The position numbers and the translations under genes are program-made. A stretch of DNA of 64,000 bases from Hyunsoonleella jejuensis (lineage in GTDB: Bacteria; Bacteroidota; Bacteroidia; Flavobacteriales; Flavobacteriaceae), in contig NZ_FOFN01000001.1 in assembly GCF_900111025.1 (NCBI RefSeq), positions 1,178,001 through 1,242,000 of the forward strand. Reading direction: 5' to 3'. The notes under the pieces are model-generated. The model worked only from the letters and a program-made list of their open reading frames with translations, was not told the DNA's origin and searched no databases. Positions 28,282-36,107 of this stretch are shown here, in pieces. The stretch's first letter is position 1, and each line of letters starts with the position of its first letter.

Positions 28282-29466
28282 TTAACTAACCGCCGCTTTA
28301 ATACGTTTTACAGCTTCTATAATTTGCTCTTGAGATGCTGCATAAGAAATTCTAATACAGTTAGGATTTCCAAAGGCATCACCGGTTACGGTTGCCACTA
28401 AAGCTTCTTCAAGCAAAAACAACGAAAAATCTGTTGCATTATTTATTTTATGCCCTTTTAAGGTTTTTCCGAAGAAATGTGTTACATCTGGGAATACATA
28501 AAAGGCACCATCAGGCGTATTAGATTTAAAGCCTTCAATATCGCTTAATAAATCCAAAATTAAGTCACGGCGTACTTTAAATTCGTCTATCATGTATTTT
28601 ACACAAGACGGATCTTCGTTTAAGGCTGTAATTACAGCGCGTTGTGCAATACAATTAGCACCACTTGTTGTTTGTCCTTGTAATTTATTGCATGCCCTAG
28701 CAATTTTTTCAGGAGCGCCAATAAACCCAATACGCCATCCTGTCATTGCAAAAGCTTTTGAAACACCATTCACGGTAATAGTTCTATCGTACATTTCATC
28801 AAACTCTGCGATACTCGTGTACGCTTTTCCGTAGTTGATATGTTCGTAAATCTCATCAGAAACTACGTAAATGTTAGGGTGTTTTGCCAAAACATCAACT
28901 AGCGACTGTAATTCTTCCTTGCTGTATACCGAACCACTAGGGTTGCAAGGTGAGCTAAACCACATCATTTTGGTTTTTGGTGTAATAGCAGCTTCTAGCT
29001 GTTCAGCAGTCATTTTAAAATCAGTATCAATTGAAGTTTTTACTTCAACAGGAACACCTTCATTTAATTTTACAATATCGGCATAACTTACCCAGTACGG
29101 ACATGGTAAAATAACCTCGTCGCCAGCATTCAACATCACACCTGCAACATTTGCCAAACATTGTTTTGCACCAGTGGATACTACGATTTGTGCTGGTGTA
29201 TAAGTTAGGTTATTATCGCGCTTAAACTTTTTAATTACGGCTTCTTTCAATTCCCCATAACCATCTACAGGCGTATAAGAATTATAGCCATCATTAATAG
29301 CTTGAATAGCAGCTTCTCTAATAAAATCGGGTACCTTAAAATCTGGTTCTCCTAGGCTTAGGCCTATAATGTCTTTTCCTTCGCCTCTAAGTTCTCTTGC
29401 TTTGGCTGCCATAGCTAATGTGGCAGAAGTGGACATGTTTAAAATCCTGTCTGATAATACTTGCAT
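28282..29466 (-). CDS. aspC: PLP-dependent aminotransferase, aspartate aminotransferase type
   Basis: Fold-type I class I aminotransferase, 394 residues. Visible: LSLGEPDFKVPDFI (substrate arm), STGAKQCLANV, SSPCNPSGSVYS, VVSDEIYEHI, the PLP lysine motif TVNGVSKAFAMTGWRIGF, and a C-terminal CIRISYAAS with the carboxylate-binding Arg. The likely reaction is aspartate/2-oxoglutarate transamination, though Ib-subgroup enzymes can also act on other amino acids. The desaturase gene is 35 bp upstream on the same strand. Confidence 0.92.
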   Translation of the reverse strand: MQVLSDRILNMSTSATLAMAAKARELRGEGKDIIGLSLGEPDFKVPDFIREAAIQAINDGYNSYTPVDGYGELKEAVIKKFKRDNNLTYTPAQIVVSTGAKQCLANVAGVMLNAGDEVILPCPYWVSYADIVKLNEGVPVEVKTSIDTDFKMTAEQLEAAITPKTKMMWFSSPCNPSGSVYSKEELQSLVDVLAKHPNIYVVSDEIYEHINYGKAYTSIAEFDEMYDRTITVNGVSKAFAMTGWRIGFIGAPEKIARACNKLQGQTTSGANCIAQRAVITALNEDPSCVKYMIDEFKVRRDLILDLLSDIEGFKSNTPDGAFYVFPDVTHFFGKTLKGHKINNATDFSLFLLEEALVATVTGDAFGNPNCIRISYAASQEQIIEAVKRIKAAVS

Positions 29467-29501
29467 TTTGGATTCGGTTTGTTTTTGGTCAATAAATAGG
29501 G

Positions 29502-30599
29502 TTACGCTAAACTAGGTTTTTGTCCTAGCGCTTTTAATTGATTGTAGTGTTCTGCAACTGCTTCCCAAAACGTGTTATATTCATTATATGGTAAGCTGAA
29601 TTCTTGCGCAGTTTCTCTAACTATTTTTGCTAATTTACTGTAGTGAATATGGCTAATATGTGCAAATAAATGGTGCTCTACTTGCCTGTTTAAACCACCA
29701 GTATAAAACTCTACAAACCAGCTTTTAGGAGAAAAATTTGACGTTGTAAATAATTGATGAATAGCCCAAGTGTTTTTCATGTTGCCTTGTTCATCAGGCA
29801 TAGGCATTTCAGTATTTGGCATTACATGTGCCAATTGAAAAATCACACTTAAAATAATACCAGCAGTATAATGCATTACAAGAAAACCTATAAGTACTTC
29901 CCACCACTTAAAACCAAGCGCTAAGGGTAATACCACCCAAATGGAATAATATACTATTTTACCAATTATAAGTTTGGTCCATTGTGTTGCCGGATTAGGC
30001 ATTTTACCATATGCTAATTTTCGTTTTAGATATCTATAGGTTTGAATAAAATCGGTAGTAATTGCCCAATTAGCGGTTAAAAAGCCATAAAGGAAAAATG
30101 CATAATATCTTTGATATCTATGGAAACTGTACCATTTTGCATGTTTTGAGAATCTAATAATTCTACCGGCATCGATATCCTCGTCGTGTCCCTGAATATT
30201 TGTATAGGTGTGATGCAGCACATTATGCTGAACCTTCCAATTATAATCATTACCAGCTAAAATATAAATACTGCTTCCCATTAATTTGTTTACCCATTTT
30301 TTACTGGAAAAAGAACCATGGTTAGCGTCGTGCATTACATTCATACCAACACCAGCCATACCAACACCAACTATTACCATGCCTAGTATTTGTGCCCAAC
30401 CAGGTAGGTCGTCTATAGTTAGAATTAAAACCACAGGTACAATTAATAATGAAAACATCACAATGGCTTTTATATATAATTTCCAGTTGCCGGTGCGTTT
30501 TACATTATTCTCTTTAAAGTAGTCGTTTACACGTTTATTTAGGGTCTTAAAGAATTTTGCAGGATCTTTTCTTGAAAATGAAAGTGCTTGCTTACTCAT
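29502..30599 (-). CDS. Membrane fatty acid (acyl-CoA) desaturase
   Basis: A di-iron integral membrane desaturase of 365 residues with no cytochrome b5 domain. The three histidine boxes are HDANH, HNVLHH and QVEHH. A Gln opening the third box is characteristic of front-end (delta-5/6-like) and related bacterial desaturases. Four hydrophobic segments surround the boxes. It introduces double bonds in membrane lipids, a plausible cold-adaptation role. A CAAAGATA (reverse TATCTTTG) about 54 bp upstream could be its -7 element. Confidence 0.9.
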   Translation of the reverse strand: MSKQALSFSRKDPAKFFKTLNKRVNDYFKENNVKRTGNWKLYIKAIVMFSLLIVPVVLILTIDDLPGWAQILGMVIVGVGMAGVGMNVMHDANHGSFSSKKWVNKLMGSSIYILAGNDYNWKVQHNVLHHTYTNIQGHDEDIDAGRIIRFSKHAKWYSFHRYQRYYAFFLYGFLTANWAITTDFIQTYRYLKRKLAYGKMPNPATQWTKLIIGKIVYYSIWVVLPLALGFKWWEVLIGFLVMHYTAGIILSVIFQLAHVMPNTEMPMPDEQGNMKNTWAIHQLFTTSNFSPKSWFVEFYTGGLNRQVEHHLFAHISHIHYSKLAKIVRETAQEFSLPYNEYNTFWEAVAEHYNQLKALGQKPSLA

Positions 30600-30717
30600 A
30601 ATAAATTTAGTTTAATCAATTTGTATAAAATTTAATATAAACATATACATTGCAAAGATATGTATTAATCAATTCAACAAAGAACGTTTTAATGTAAAAA
30701 AATATATGTGAAACCTC

Positions 30718-30725
30718 TATTTTTG
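30718..30725 (+). promoter_or_regulatory. Candidate -7 element for rsmG
   Basis: TATTTTTG matches TAnnTTTG and lies 17 bp before the rsmG ATG. The -33 element is not obvious. Confidence 0.4.
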
Positions 30726-30742
30726 TTTAAAATTTAACATAC

Positions 30743-31372
30743 ATGGAGTTAATTCTTAAATACTTTCCTAATCTTTCAGAGGAACAAATATCTAGATTTC
30801 AGTTGTTAGAGCGCTTATATCAAGATTGGAATTTAAAGATAAATGTAGTGTCTCGTAAGGATATTGATGAATTATATTTAAGACATGTGTTGCACTCGCT
30901 AGCTATAGCCAAAATTATTTCCTTTAAGGATGATACTCAAATTATGGATGTGGGCACTGGTGGTGGGTTTCCTGGAATTCCATTAGCAATTATGTTCCCA
31001 AATTGCAATTTTCACCTTGTAGATAGTATAGCAAAAAAACTAAAAGTAGTTAATGAAGTAACCGAAGGCTTAGGATTAACTAACGTGAGAACCACGCATA
31101 AACGAGTAGAGGAAATTAATGAAACCTACGATTTTATTATAAGTCGCGCCGTTGCTGTAATGCCAACCTTTGTGCATTGGACGAAAGGCAAAATAGCCAA
31201 AAAACAAAATAACGACCTAAAAAATGGTATTTTATACTTAAAAGGAGGCGATTTGAGTGAGGAGCTAAAAAATTATACAACTACTACAATTTATAATTTA
31301 AGCGATTTTTATACGGAAGCTTTTTTTGAAACAAAAAAATTAGTGCACCTGCCACAGAAGTTCACTAAATAG
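30743..31372 (+). CDS. rsmG: 16S rRNA (guanine527-N7)-methyltransferase
   Basis: 209 residues, SAM-dependent. Family signature visible as WNLKINVVSRKD, the SAM loop DVGTGGGFPGIPLAI, HLVDSIAKKLKVVNEV, and the downstream ISRAVAVMPTFVHW. It methylates G527 of 16S rRNA, and its loss gives low-level streptomycin resistance in many bacteria. Divergent from the desaturase, convergent with the TPR pair. Confidence 0.96.
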   Translation: MELILKYFPNLSEEQISRFQLLERLYQDWNLKINVVSRKDIDELYLRHVLHSLAIAKIISFKDDTQIMDVGTGGGFPGIPLAIMFPNCNFHLVDSIAKKLKVVNEVTEGLGLTNVRTTHKRVEEINETYDFIISRAVAVMPTFVHWTKGKIAKKQNNDLKNGILYLKGGDLSEELKNYTTTTIYNLSDFYTEAFFETKKLVHLPQKFTK

Positions 31373-31387
31373 CTTCCTATTTTCTAT

Positions 31388-32368
31388 TTATAAGGTGTTT
31401 AGTTTGTCAAAATAAGCCCCAAAGATAAACCCTTCATTCAGGTTCCAAGTGGTACTATCAAAAAGAGAGATGTCATTAAAGTCATAATCCGGTGCGTAGG
31501 ATATTAATATGTTTTTGGCTTTTTTAAAGCATACCCGCGCCTTATCATATTCGTTGGTGTGATAATAGGCTATAGCTAAACCAACCAAGGCTTCATGGTC
31601 TAAAGAGTTGTAAGAAAGTGTTTCTTTAAAGCGTTCGGCGGCGGTGGTATAGTTTCTAGTAAATAGTTGCGCAATACCAAGGTAAAAATGTGCAGCATCA
31701 TTTTTATTATCCAAGCGTATAGCCATATTAAAATCGGCCATGGCCTTTTTATATTGTTTCATGTCTAGATAAGCCATTCCTCTATTGTAATAGGTATTGG
31801 TATTCTTATCCAGGTTAATACTTTTATTAAAAAACAGTAATGCAAGTCCATAGTGCTTTAGTCCCATTAATGTTTCTGCCATTTGTATGATGATTTCAGG
31901 ATCGTTAGGATAATTGCGCATTAAAAAGTTAAATGAATTTAAGGCTCCTTTATACTCCCCCAAGTGCAGTTGTGTGATTCCTAAATTATAATAGGCCTGA
32001 AAAAAATTACGGTCGAGTTTAATAGCCATACCGTAATCATTTCGAGCGCCTTTAAAATCTTCAATTGCAAACTTAGAATTGCCACGGTTAAAAAAAGAGT
32101 CTGCATCAGGTTTACTAAAAATTACAGTTGTAAAGTCTAACATGGCTCCCCAATGATCTTCTTTGTTTGCTCTGGCAATACCACGATGAAAGTAAGCATC
32201 AAGATTATTTTTATCTAATTGAATGGCTTCAGTAAAAAGTTCAATTTGTTTTTGGGGATCAGTAAGTTTTTTTCCGTGTCTTACTAATTTCTTTGATTGC
32301 CCAAATGTTAGCATGGTACAACCAAGGATGCACCCAAATAATAAACGTGTAAAATAAGACTTATTCAT
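31388..32368 (-). CDS. Exported TPR-repeat protein (copy A)
   Basis: A signal peptide (CILGCTMLTFGQ) is followed by about seven tetratricopeptide repeats, recognisable by recurring AYFHRGIARANK, FFNRGNSKFAIEDFKGA, YNLGITQLHLGEYKGAL and YNRGMAYLDMKQYKKA. It is probably a periplasmic protein-interaction scaffold; no enzyme domain is present. It is a diverged tandem duplicate of the next gene upstream, with the same length, repeat order and start (LVRHGKKLTDPQKQIELFTEA against FVRQALKLNDPEAQIEM). A CAAAAATA three bases before the start leaves the start slightly uncertain. Confidence 0.85.
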   Translation of the reverse strand: MNKSYFTRLLFGCILGCTMLTFGQSKKLVRHGKKLTDPQKQIELFTEAIQLDKNNLDAYFHRGIARANKEDHWGAMLDFTTVIFSKPDADSFFNRGNSKFAIEDFKGARNDYGMAIKLDRNFFQAYYNLGITQLHLGEYKGALNSFNFLMRNYPNDPEIIIQMAETLMGLKHYGLALLFFNKSINLDKNTNTYYNRGMAYLDMKQYKKAMADFNMAIRLDNKNDAAHFYLGIAQLFTRNYTTAAERFKETLSYNSLDHEALVGLAIAYYHTNEYDKARVCFKKAKNILISYAPDYDFNDISLFDSTTWNLNEGFIFGAYFDKLNTL

Positions 32369-32526
32369 AGCAAAAATAACATCAAAAAATTACAAATTAT
32401 GTTTAAACACCTGAATAAGAATCAGGTGTGTGTTATAAAGATACAAAACACATTATTTTTATGCTTATTTTTAAGAGAACTTTTGCAATCTTGAAGTATG
32501 TTTACTGTTAAATTAGAGAGAAAAAA

Positions 32527-33480
32527 TTAGAGTTTACTTAGCCTCTGGTTCATTTCTGTAAATAATGGCTTTTCATTTACTTCCCAATACGTGTCTTCAA
32601 AGGTTGAGATGTCATCATTATTCGAAGAGGGATCTAGGATTTTTTTAGCACGTTCAAATTTTTCTTTAGCCTTATCAAAATCATTTAAGTAATAATATGC
32701 CATGGCTAATCCAAAATAAGCATCATAATCCATTTGATCTTTGTTAGTAGCGAAAGATAGACTTTTTATAGCCGACAGGAAATCACTTAATAAAAATTGA
32801 CTCACTCCTAAATAAAAATAAGCAGGTGTGTTATCGGGGTTTCTTTCTATTGCCTTTAAAAAGTCGTCTTTAGCTTCTTTGTAATAATTTATTTCTAGCA
32901 AAGCATATCCACGATTGTAATAAGATTCACTATCGGGTCTTATTAGAATACAAGCACCAAAATCATCAAAAGCCAATCGGTACTTATTCAATTCCATATA
33001 AGCCAAAGCACGTTGGCTGTAGGATTTATAGTCATTGGGAAAAAAACGAATTACCTTGGTAAAGGCTTCCACAGCACCACTGTAATCCTCTTGCGCAAAC
33101 TTAGCATTGCCTAAATTAAAATAGGCTCCTATTAAATCGGGGTCTAGCTCAACGGCCTTTTCATAGTCAAAAAGTGCGCCTTCATAATCTTCTAGATTAA
33201 ATTTACAATTGCCCCTGTTATAATAGCTATCTGCATCAGGTTCGTAAAAAATTATCTTGGTAAAATCTAAAATGGCGCCTTCATAATCTGCTAAATTATA
33301 TTTGGCAATACCTCTGTAAAATAGCGCATCAAGATGTTTGCTGTCAATATCTAAGGCTTGATTTAGCATTTCTATTTGTGCTTCAGGATCGTTTAGCTTT
33401 AAGGCTTGCCTCACAAATTTTGTTGCTTGCCCCATACTTAGTAGCGGTACAAATAAAAAAACGAGTAATATCTTTTTCAT
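32527..33480 (-). CDS. Exported TPR-repeat protein (copy B)
   Basis: The chosen start is the second methionine (MKKILLVFLFVPLLSMGQ), which gives a proper signal peptide. About seven TPRs follow (ALFYRGIAKYNLADYEGA, YYNRGNCKFNLEDYEGA, AYFNLGNAKFAQEDYSGA, YFYLGVSQFLLSDF). It is a paralogue of the gene 158 bp downstream on the same strand. No catalytic domain, so a role in periplasmic or envelope protein interactions is only inferred. Confidence 0.85.
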   Translation of the reverse strand: MKKILLVFLFVPLLSMGQATKFVRQALKLNDPEAQIEMLNQALDIDSKHLDALFYRGIAKYNLADYEGAILDFTKIIFYEPDADSYYNRGNCKFNLEDYEGALFDYEKAVELDPDLIGAYFNLGNAKFAQEDYSGAVEAFTKVIRFFPNDYKSYSQRALAYMELNKYRLAFDDFGACILIRPDSESYYNRGYALLEINYYKEAKDDFLKAIERNPDNTPAYFYLGVSQFLLSDFLSAIKSLSFATNKDQMDYDAYFGLAMAYYYLNDFDKAKEKFERAKKILDPSSNNDDISTFEDTYWEVNEKPLFTEMNQRLSKL

Positions 33481-33498
33481 ATTTTTTTTAAACGTCAA

Positions 33499-33840
33499 TT
33501 CTTAATAGGTATTGTTTTTAATGGTTTTAAAGTATCAAAAACTATTCCACTAAGATTTAAAACATAAAACTAATGAAATTTTAAACAAGAAGTTAGCCTG
33601 TTAACATAAAAATAATTTGGACATTACCCTCCAAAGGTTGGGTCAGGTTTTACTCATTAATTCTTATTTCATATTTATGAATTCTTGAATATAAATATTT
33701 CGGCTAGAGTTTATCCCGAGCATAGTAGAAGGACTGTCTTTTGCATCTGGGAGCTTCAACAAATGCCTCAACATTTAACGCCAGGTTTGATGGTTATGGC
33801 AAGTGCTTAAATCGTTTTAGGAGTGTTTTTTGGGGGGAGG
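33499..33840. other. Intergenic stretch left of the cassette-like element
   Basis: Non-coding, AT-rich, with one decayed REP-like copy at 33712-33733 and a G-run (TGGGGGGAGG) abutting the element's left end. No gene seen. Confidence 0.45.
33712..33733 (-). repeat. Decayed REP-like palindrome
   Basis: Read on the minus strand, CCTTCTACTATGCTCGGGATA differs from the CCTTCGACTGCGCTCAGGGTA form at only a few positions, so it is probably an older copy of the dispersed palindrome. Confidence 0.45.
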
Positions 33841-34046
33841 TTCGTTTAACGGTCTTGTATATGGCTCGTAGCGTGAAAATTAGCGATTATTTTTCGGTTA
33901 AGCACAAGCCAGATTTTTAAATTTTACTATTGAACTTTTTTAATGGAAATTGTCAAATTTAAAAATTTGGCGACTTTCAAAATATACCTTAACTTCGATT
34001 AAGCAACTCATTAGCTATGAGCTATATATGTTGTTAGGCAATGTTA
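33841..34046 (+). repeat. Left hairpin end of cassette-like element
   Basis: Outer TTCGTTTAACGG, then TATATGGCTCGTAGC (33859-33873), which is 13/15 complementary to GCTATGAGCTATATA near the inner end, and finally TTGTTAGGCAATGTTA. Length ~205 bp. The inner end overlaps the stop codon of the HNH gene. Confidence 0.6.
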
Positions 34047-35114
34047 TTGTATCAATTCAGCATATTCATCAACTTTAGCTCCTTTAGATCTATTACATTT
34101 CCAACAAAGAGTTTGTAAGTTTTCAACTGTCGTTTTCCCGCCCTTACTTACAGGAATAATATGGTCAATTTCCAATAAAAGATTTGGCTCGTTTTCAGTT
34201 CCATTTCCACAATTGCAACATTTATAATCATCTCTTTCCTTTATTAAATCTCTTAAATTAGGCGTCATTAAAGCCCTTTGACCTGCTATACTTTTTCTCC
34301 ACTTAATCTCATCGTTTAGATATTGAACCAATTTATTAAGATTTTCTATGTTTAATTCAATATCGCAAGAAGTCGAACTATAGCCTCCAGCAGATATATA
34401 TTGAAATGTAAATACAGGAATATATGAATCACTTAAATCAATCGATTCAAACCCAAGTTCAGTTGAAAGTCTTTCGTTATGAAATTTTTTAATAAAAAGA
34501 GGTACAGAACTTGAAATATTACTTAAAATTTCTAATTTTTCATTGTATAATAAAACCAATCCATCATCAACAGATAGAAAATCATTTAGAACTTTCTCAA
34601 ATCTTTCTAAAGATTTTTGATCCTTTTTAATGTCAAAATACTTACATAAATATTTTATCGGCTGATTACTTGCATTTTTACACACCGTGGCTGAACAATT
34701 ATAAACATTATTCTCATTTTTAAACTCTTTCCATTCACTCCGACTGTAGTTATAAAGGCTATTATCCGTTAAACTAGCTTCTCCATAATCATAATATTGG
34801 AGATTGAAATAAGAATTTTTTAATTCTTCAATATAATTATTTAAATCATTGCAATTTTGAATATGATTGCTAATACTTTCTTTCAATGATTTAAATTTCT
34901 TGCTTTTAAAATATAAAAGTGGATATATACGTAACCCAATGTAAATTGCTAAACCAAAAAAAACAATCCCTATTACAATTTCCTTATTTTCAACAATTGA
35001 ATTGTAAATGCTAATAAATATTTCAGCAATAAATTCAAATATCTTGTAAAGAATATAAATCGGAATAGCTATTAAAACTAATAATCCTATTATTTTATCA
35101 TCTGATTTAGCCAT
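34044..35114 (-). CDS. Membrane-anchored HNH endonuclease
   Basis: 356 residues. Two N-terminal membrane helices (about 8-30 and 45-66) precede a ~220-residue domain I do not recognise. The C-terminal 69 residues are an HNH nuclease: C299/C302 and C337/C340 as structural zinc ligands, D317-H318, N332 and N341 as the catalytic set (LLEIDHIIPVSKGG...NLQTLCWKCNRSKG). All HNH residues are intact. Membrane anchoring of an HNH nuclease suggests a role against incoming DNA, but that is inference. It is the only gene within the cassette-like element; its stop overlaps the left hairpin. Confidence 0.88.
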   Translation of the reverse strand: MAKSDDKIIGLLVLIAIPIYILYKIFEFIAEIFISIYNSIVENKEIVIGIVFFGLAIYIGLRIYPLLYFKSKKFKSLKESISNHIQNCNDLNNYIEELKNSYFNLQYYDYGEASLTDNSLYNYSRSEWKEFKNENNVYNCSATVCKNASNQPIKYLCKYFDIKKDQKSLERFEKVLNDFLSVDDGLVLLYNEKLEILSNISSSVPLFIKKFHNERLSTELGFESIDLSDSYIPVFTFQYISAGGYSSTSCDIELNIENLNKLVQYLNDEIKWRKSIAGQRALMTPNLRDLIKERDDYKCCNCGNGTENEPNLLLEIDHIIPVSKGGKTTVENLQTLCWKCNRSKGAKVDEYAELIQ

Positions 35115-35137
35115 TCGTTAAATGTTCGATTTAGTCC

Positions 35138-35227
35138 TAATATTGCCTAATGGGGTGACGGATATGCGCCGTTCTCTAATACTTCGACAAGCTCAGCACG
35201 AGGGGCTTATATCCGCCGTTAAACGAA
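35138..35227 (-). repeat. Right hairpin end of cassette-like element
   Basis: Inverted relative to the left end. On the minus strand it runs TTCGTTTAACGGCGGATATAA ... CGCATATCCGTC ... ATTAGGCAATATTA; CGGATAT pairs with ATATCCG. The apex holds a REP-like palindrome (35182-35196). It is about 90 bp, shorter than the left hairpin, and lies 23 bp from the HNH start codon. Confidence 0.6.
35182..35196 (+). repeat. REP-like palindrome, copy 3 (nested)
   Basis: cttcgacaagctcag, identical to the core at 12043-12057. It sits at the apex of the right hairpin of the cassette-like element. Confidence 0.6.
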
Positions 35228-35333
35228 GGTAGGCGAAAATTTTTACAAAGTCAAGTGGTTTATATCAAACCAACTTTATATTTTATGAAAATTTCAATAT
35301 TTCAATTTACATTTGATACATCAATTTTTTTGA

Positions 35334-36020
35334 ATGAATCATTTTCAGCAAACATTACAAAATCCAGTGTGGTATGCCCTGAAGGAAACCCATCAAAAGT
35401 ATGTTGTAGCATACGATGAGGTTAAATTTTACAATCCAAACATTTGCCCATTTGGAGCTTTTCCTAATGCTTCAAAAACCAAAAAGGCCTTAACAGCCTA
35501 TTCAAAATTAACAGATAGCTTTTTTCTAGTTTCAGAAAATGATACACCAGATTTTGATGAACATCATGTGGTTTTAAACCAAAAAATTGAAGGTTGCCAA
35601 ATGGTTTTAAACGACTTAGCCACAGTTGAAATTTCTGAAACCATAGTGCCACTTACCGAAACATATATTCAAGAAATTTACGATTTAATATGGTTGGTAA
35701 TGCCAGGGTATTACAAAAAACGCACGTTTGATATGGGCGATTACTTTGGTATTTTTAAACATGGAAAACTTATAGCAATATCAGGGCAACGTATGCAAAC
35801 TAATGATTTTATAGAAGTAAGTGGCGTGGTAACACACCCAGATTTTACTAGGCAAGGTTTTGCAAAACAGCTCATTACGCATACAGTACAGGAAATTTTA
35901 AAAACTGGTAAACATCCTATTTTGCATACCACCAAAGGTAATCCGGCTATTGGTTTATATGAAAGCTTAGGTTTTCAATTAACCAGAGACATGAATTGGT
36001 GGTGGTTTCGTAGCAAATAA
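35334..36020 (+). CDS. GNAT-family N-acetyltransferase (FR47-like)
   Basis: 228 residues with two parts: an N-terminal half without a clear motif, and a C-terminal FR47/GNAT domain (about 130-228) with SGVVTHPDFTRQGFAKQLI, where RQGFAK is the acetyl-CoA pyrophosphate loop, and a terminal YESLGFQLTRDMNW. It likely acetylates a small molecule; the acceptor is unknown. Convergent with pruA across a strong terminator. Confidence 0.85.
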   Translation: MNHFQQTLQNPVWYALKETHQKYVVAYDEVKFYNPNICPFGAFPNASKTKKALTAYSKLTDSFFLVSENDTPDFDEHHVVLNQKIEGCQMVLNDLATVEISETIVPLTETYIQEIYDLIWLVMPGYYKKRTFDMGDYFGIFKHGKLIAISGQRMQTNDFIEVSGVVTHPDFTRQGFAKQLITHTVQEILKTGKHPILHTTKGNPAIGLYESLGFQLTRDMNWWWFRSK

Positions 36021-36046
36021 GCATTGAATAGATAAAGAAATTAAAA

Positions 36047-36076
36047 AAAGAGACAGCGTGCACAGGCTGTCTCTTT
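36047..36076. terminator. Bidirectional terminator, GNAT/pruA
   Basis: An 11-bp perfect stem AAAGAGACAGC / GCTGTCTCTTT with an 8-base loop between two convergent genes, with a T-run in the pruA direction. Confidence 0.85.
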
Positions 36077-36107
36077 CATAAATTTTAATTTGCTCTCGCA
36101 GCAATAC

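Larger units (their letters stand above)
33841..35227. mobile_element. Cassette-like element with attC-like hairpin ends carrying an HNH gene
   Basis: The termini are 12-bp perfect inverted repeats TTCGTTTAACGG ... CCGTTAAACGAA. Each end is an imperfect hairpin whose inner border is TTAGGCAATRTTA (34034-34046, and inverted at 35138-35150). GTTTAAC fits RYYYAAC and GTTAGGC fits GTTRRRY, the R-box consensus of integron attC sites. One gene, reading leftward, fills the space between the hairpins. There is no transposase or integrase and no clear target-site duplication. The right hairpin contains a REP-like palindrome. Boundaries are directly visible; mobility is inferred. Confidence 0.6.

Noticed and set aside
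32371-32378. CAAAAATA as promoter of TPR copy A
   Set aside because: Only three bases from the start codon, so transcription would begin inside the gene; treated as chance in AT-rich DNA.
33841-35227. Ordinary insertion sequence
   Set aside because: The only gene is an HNH nuclease with membrane helices, not a transposase, and no target-site duplication is evident; the ends are hairpins rather than simple inverted repeats.
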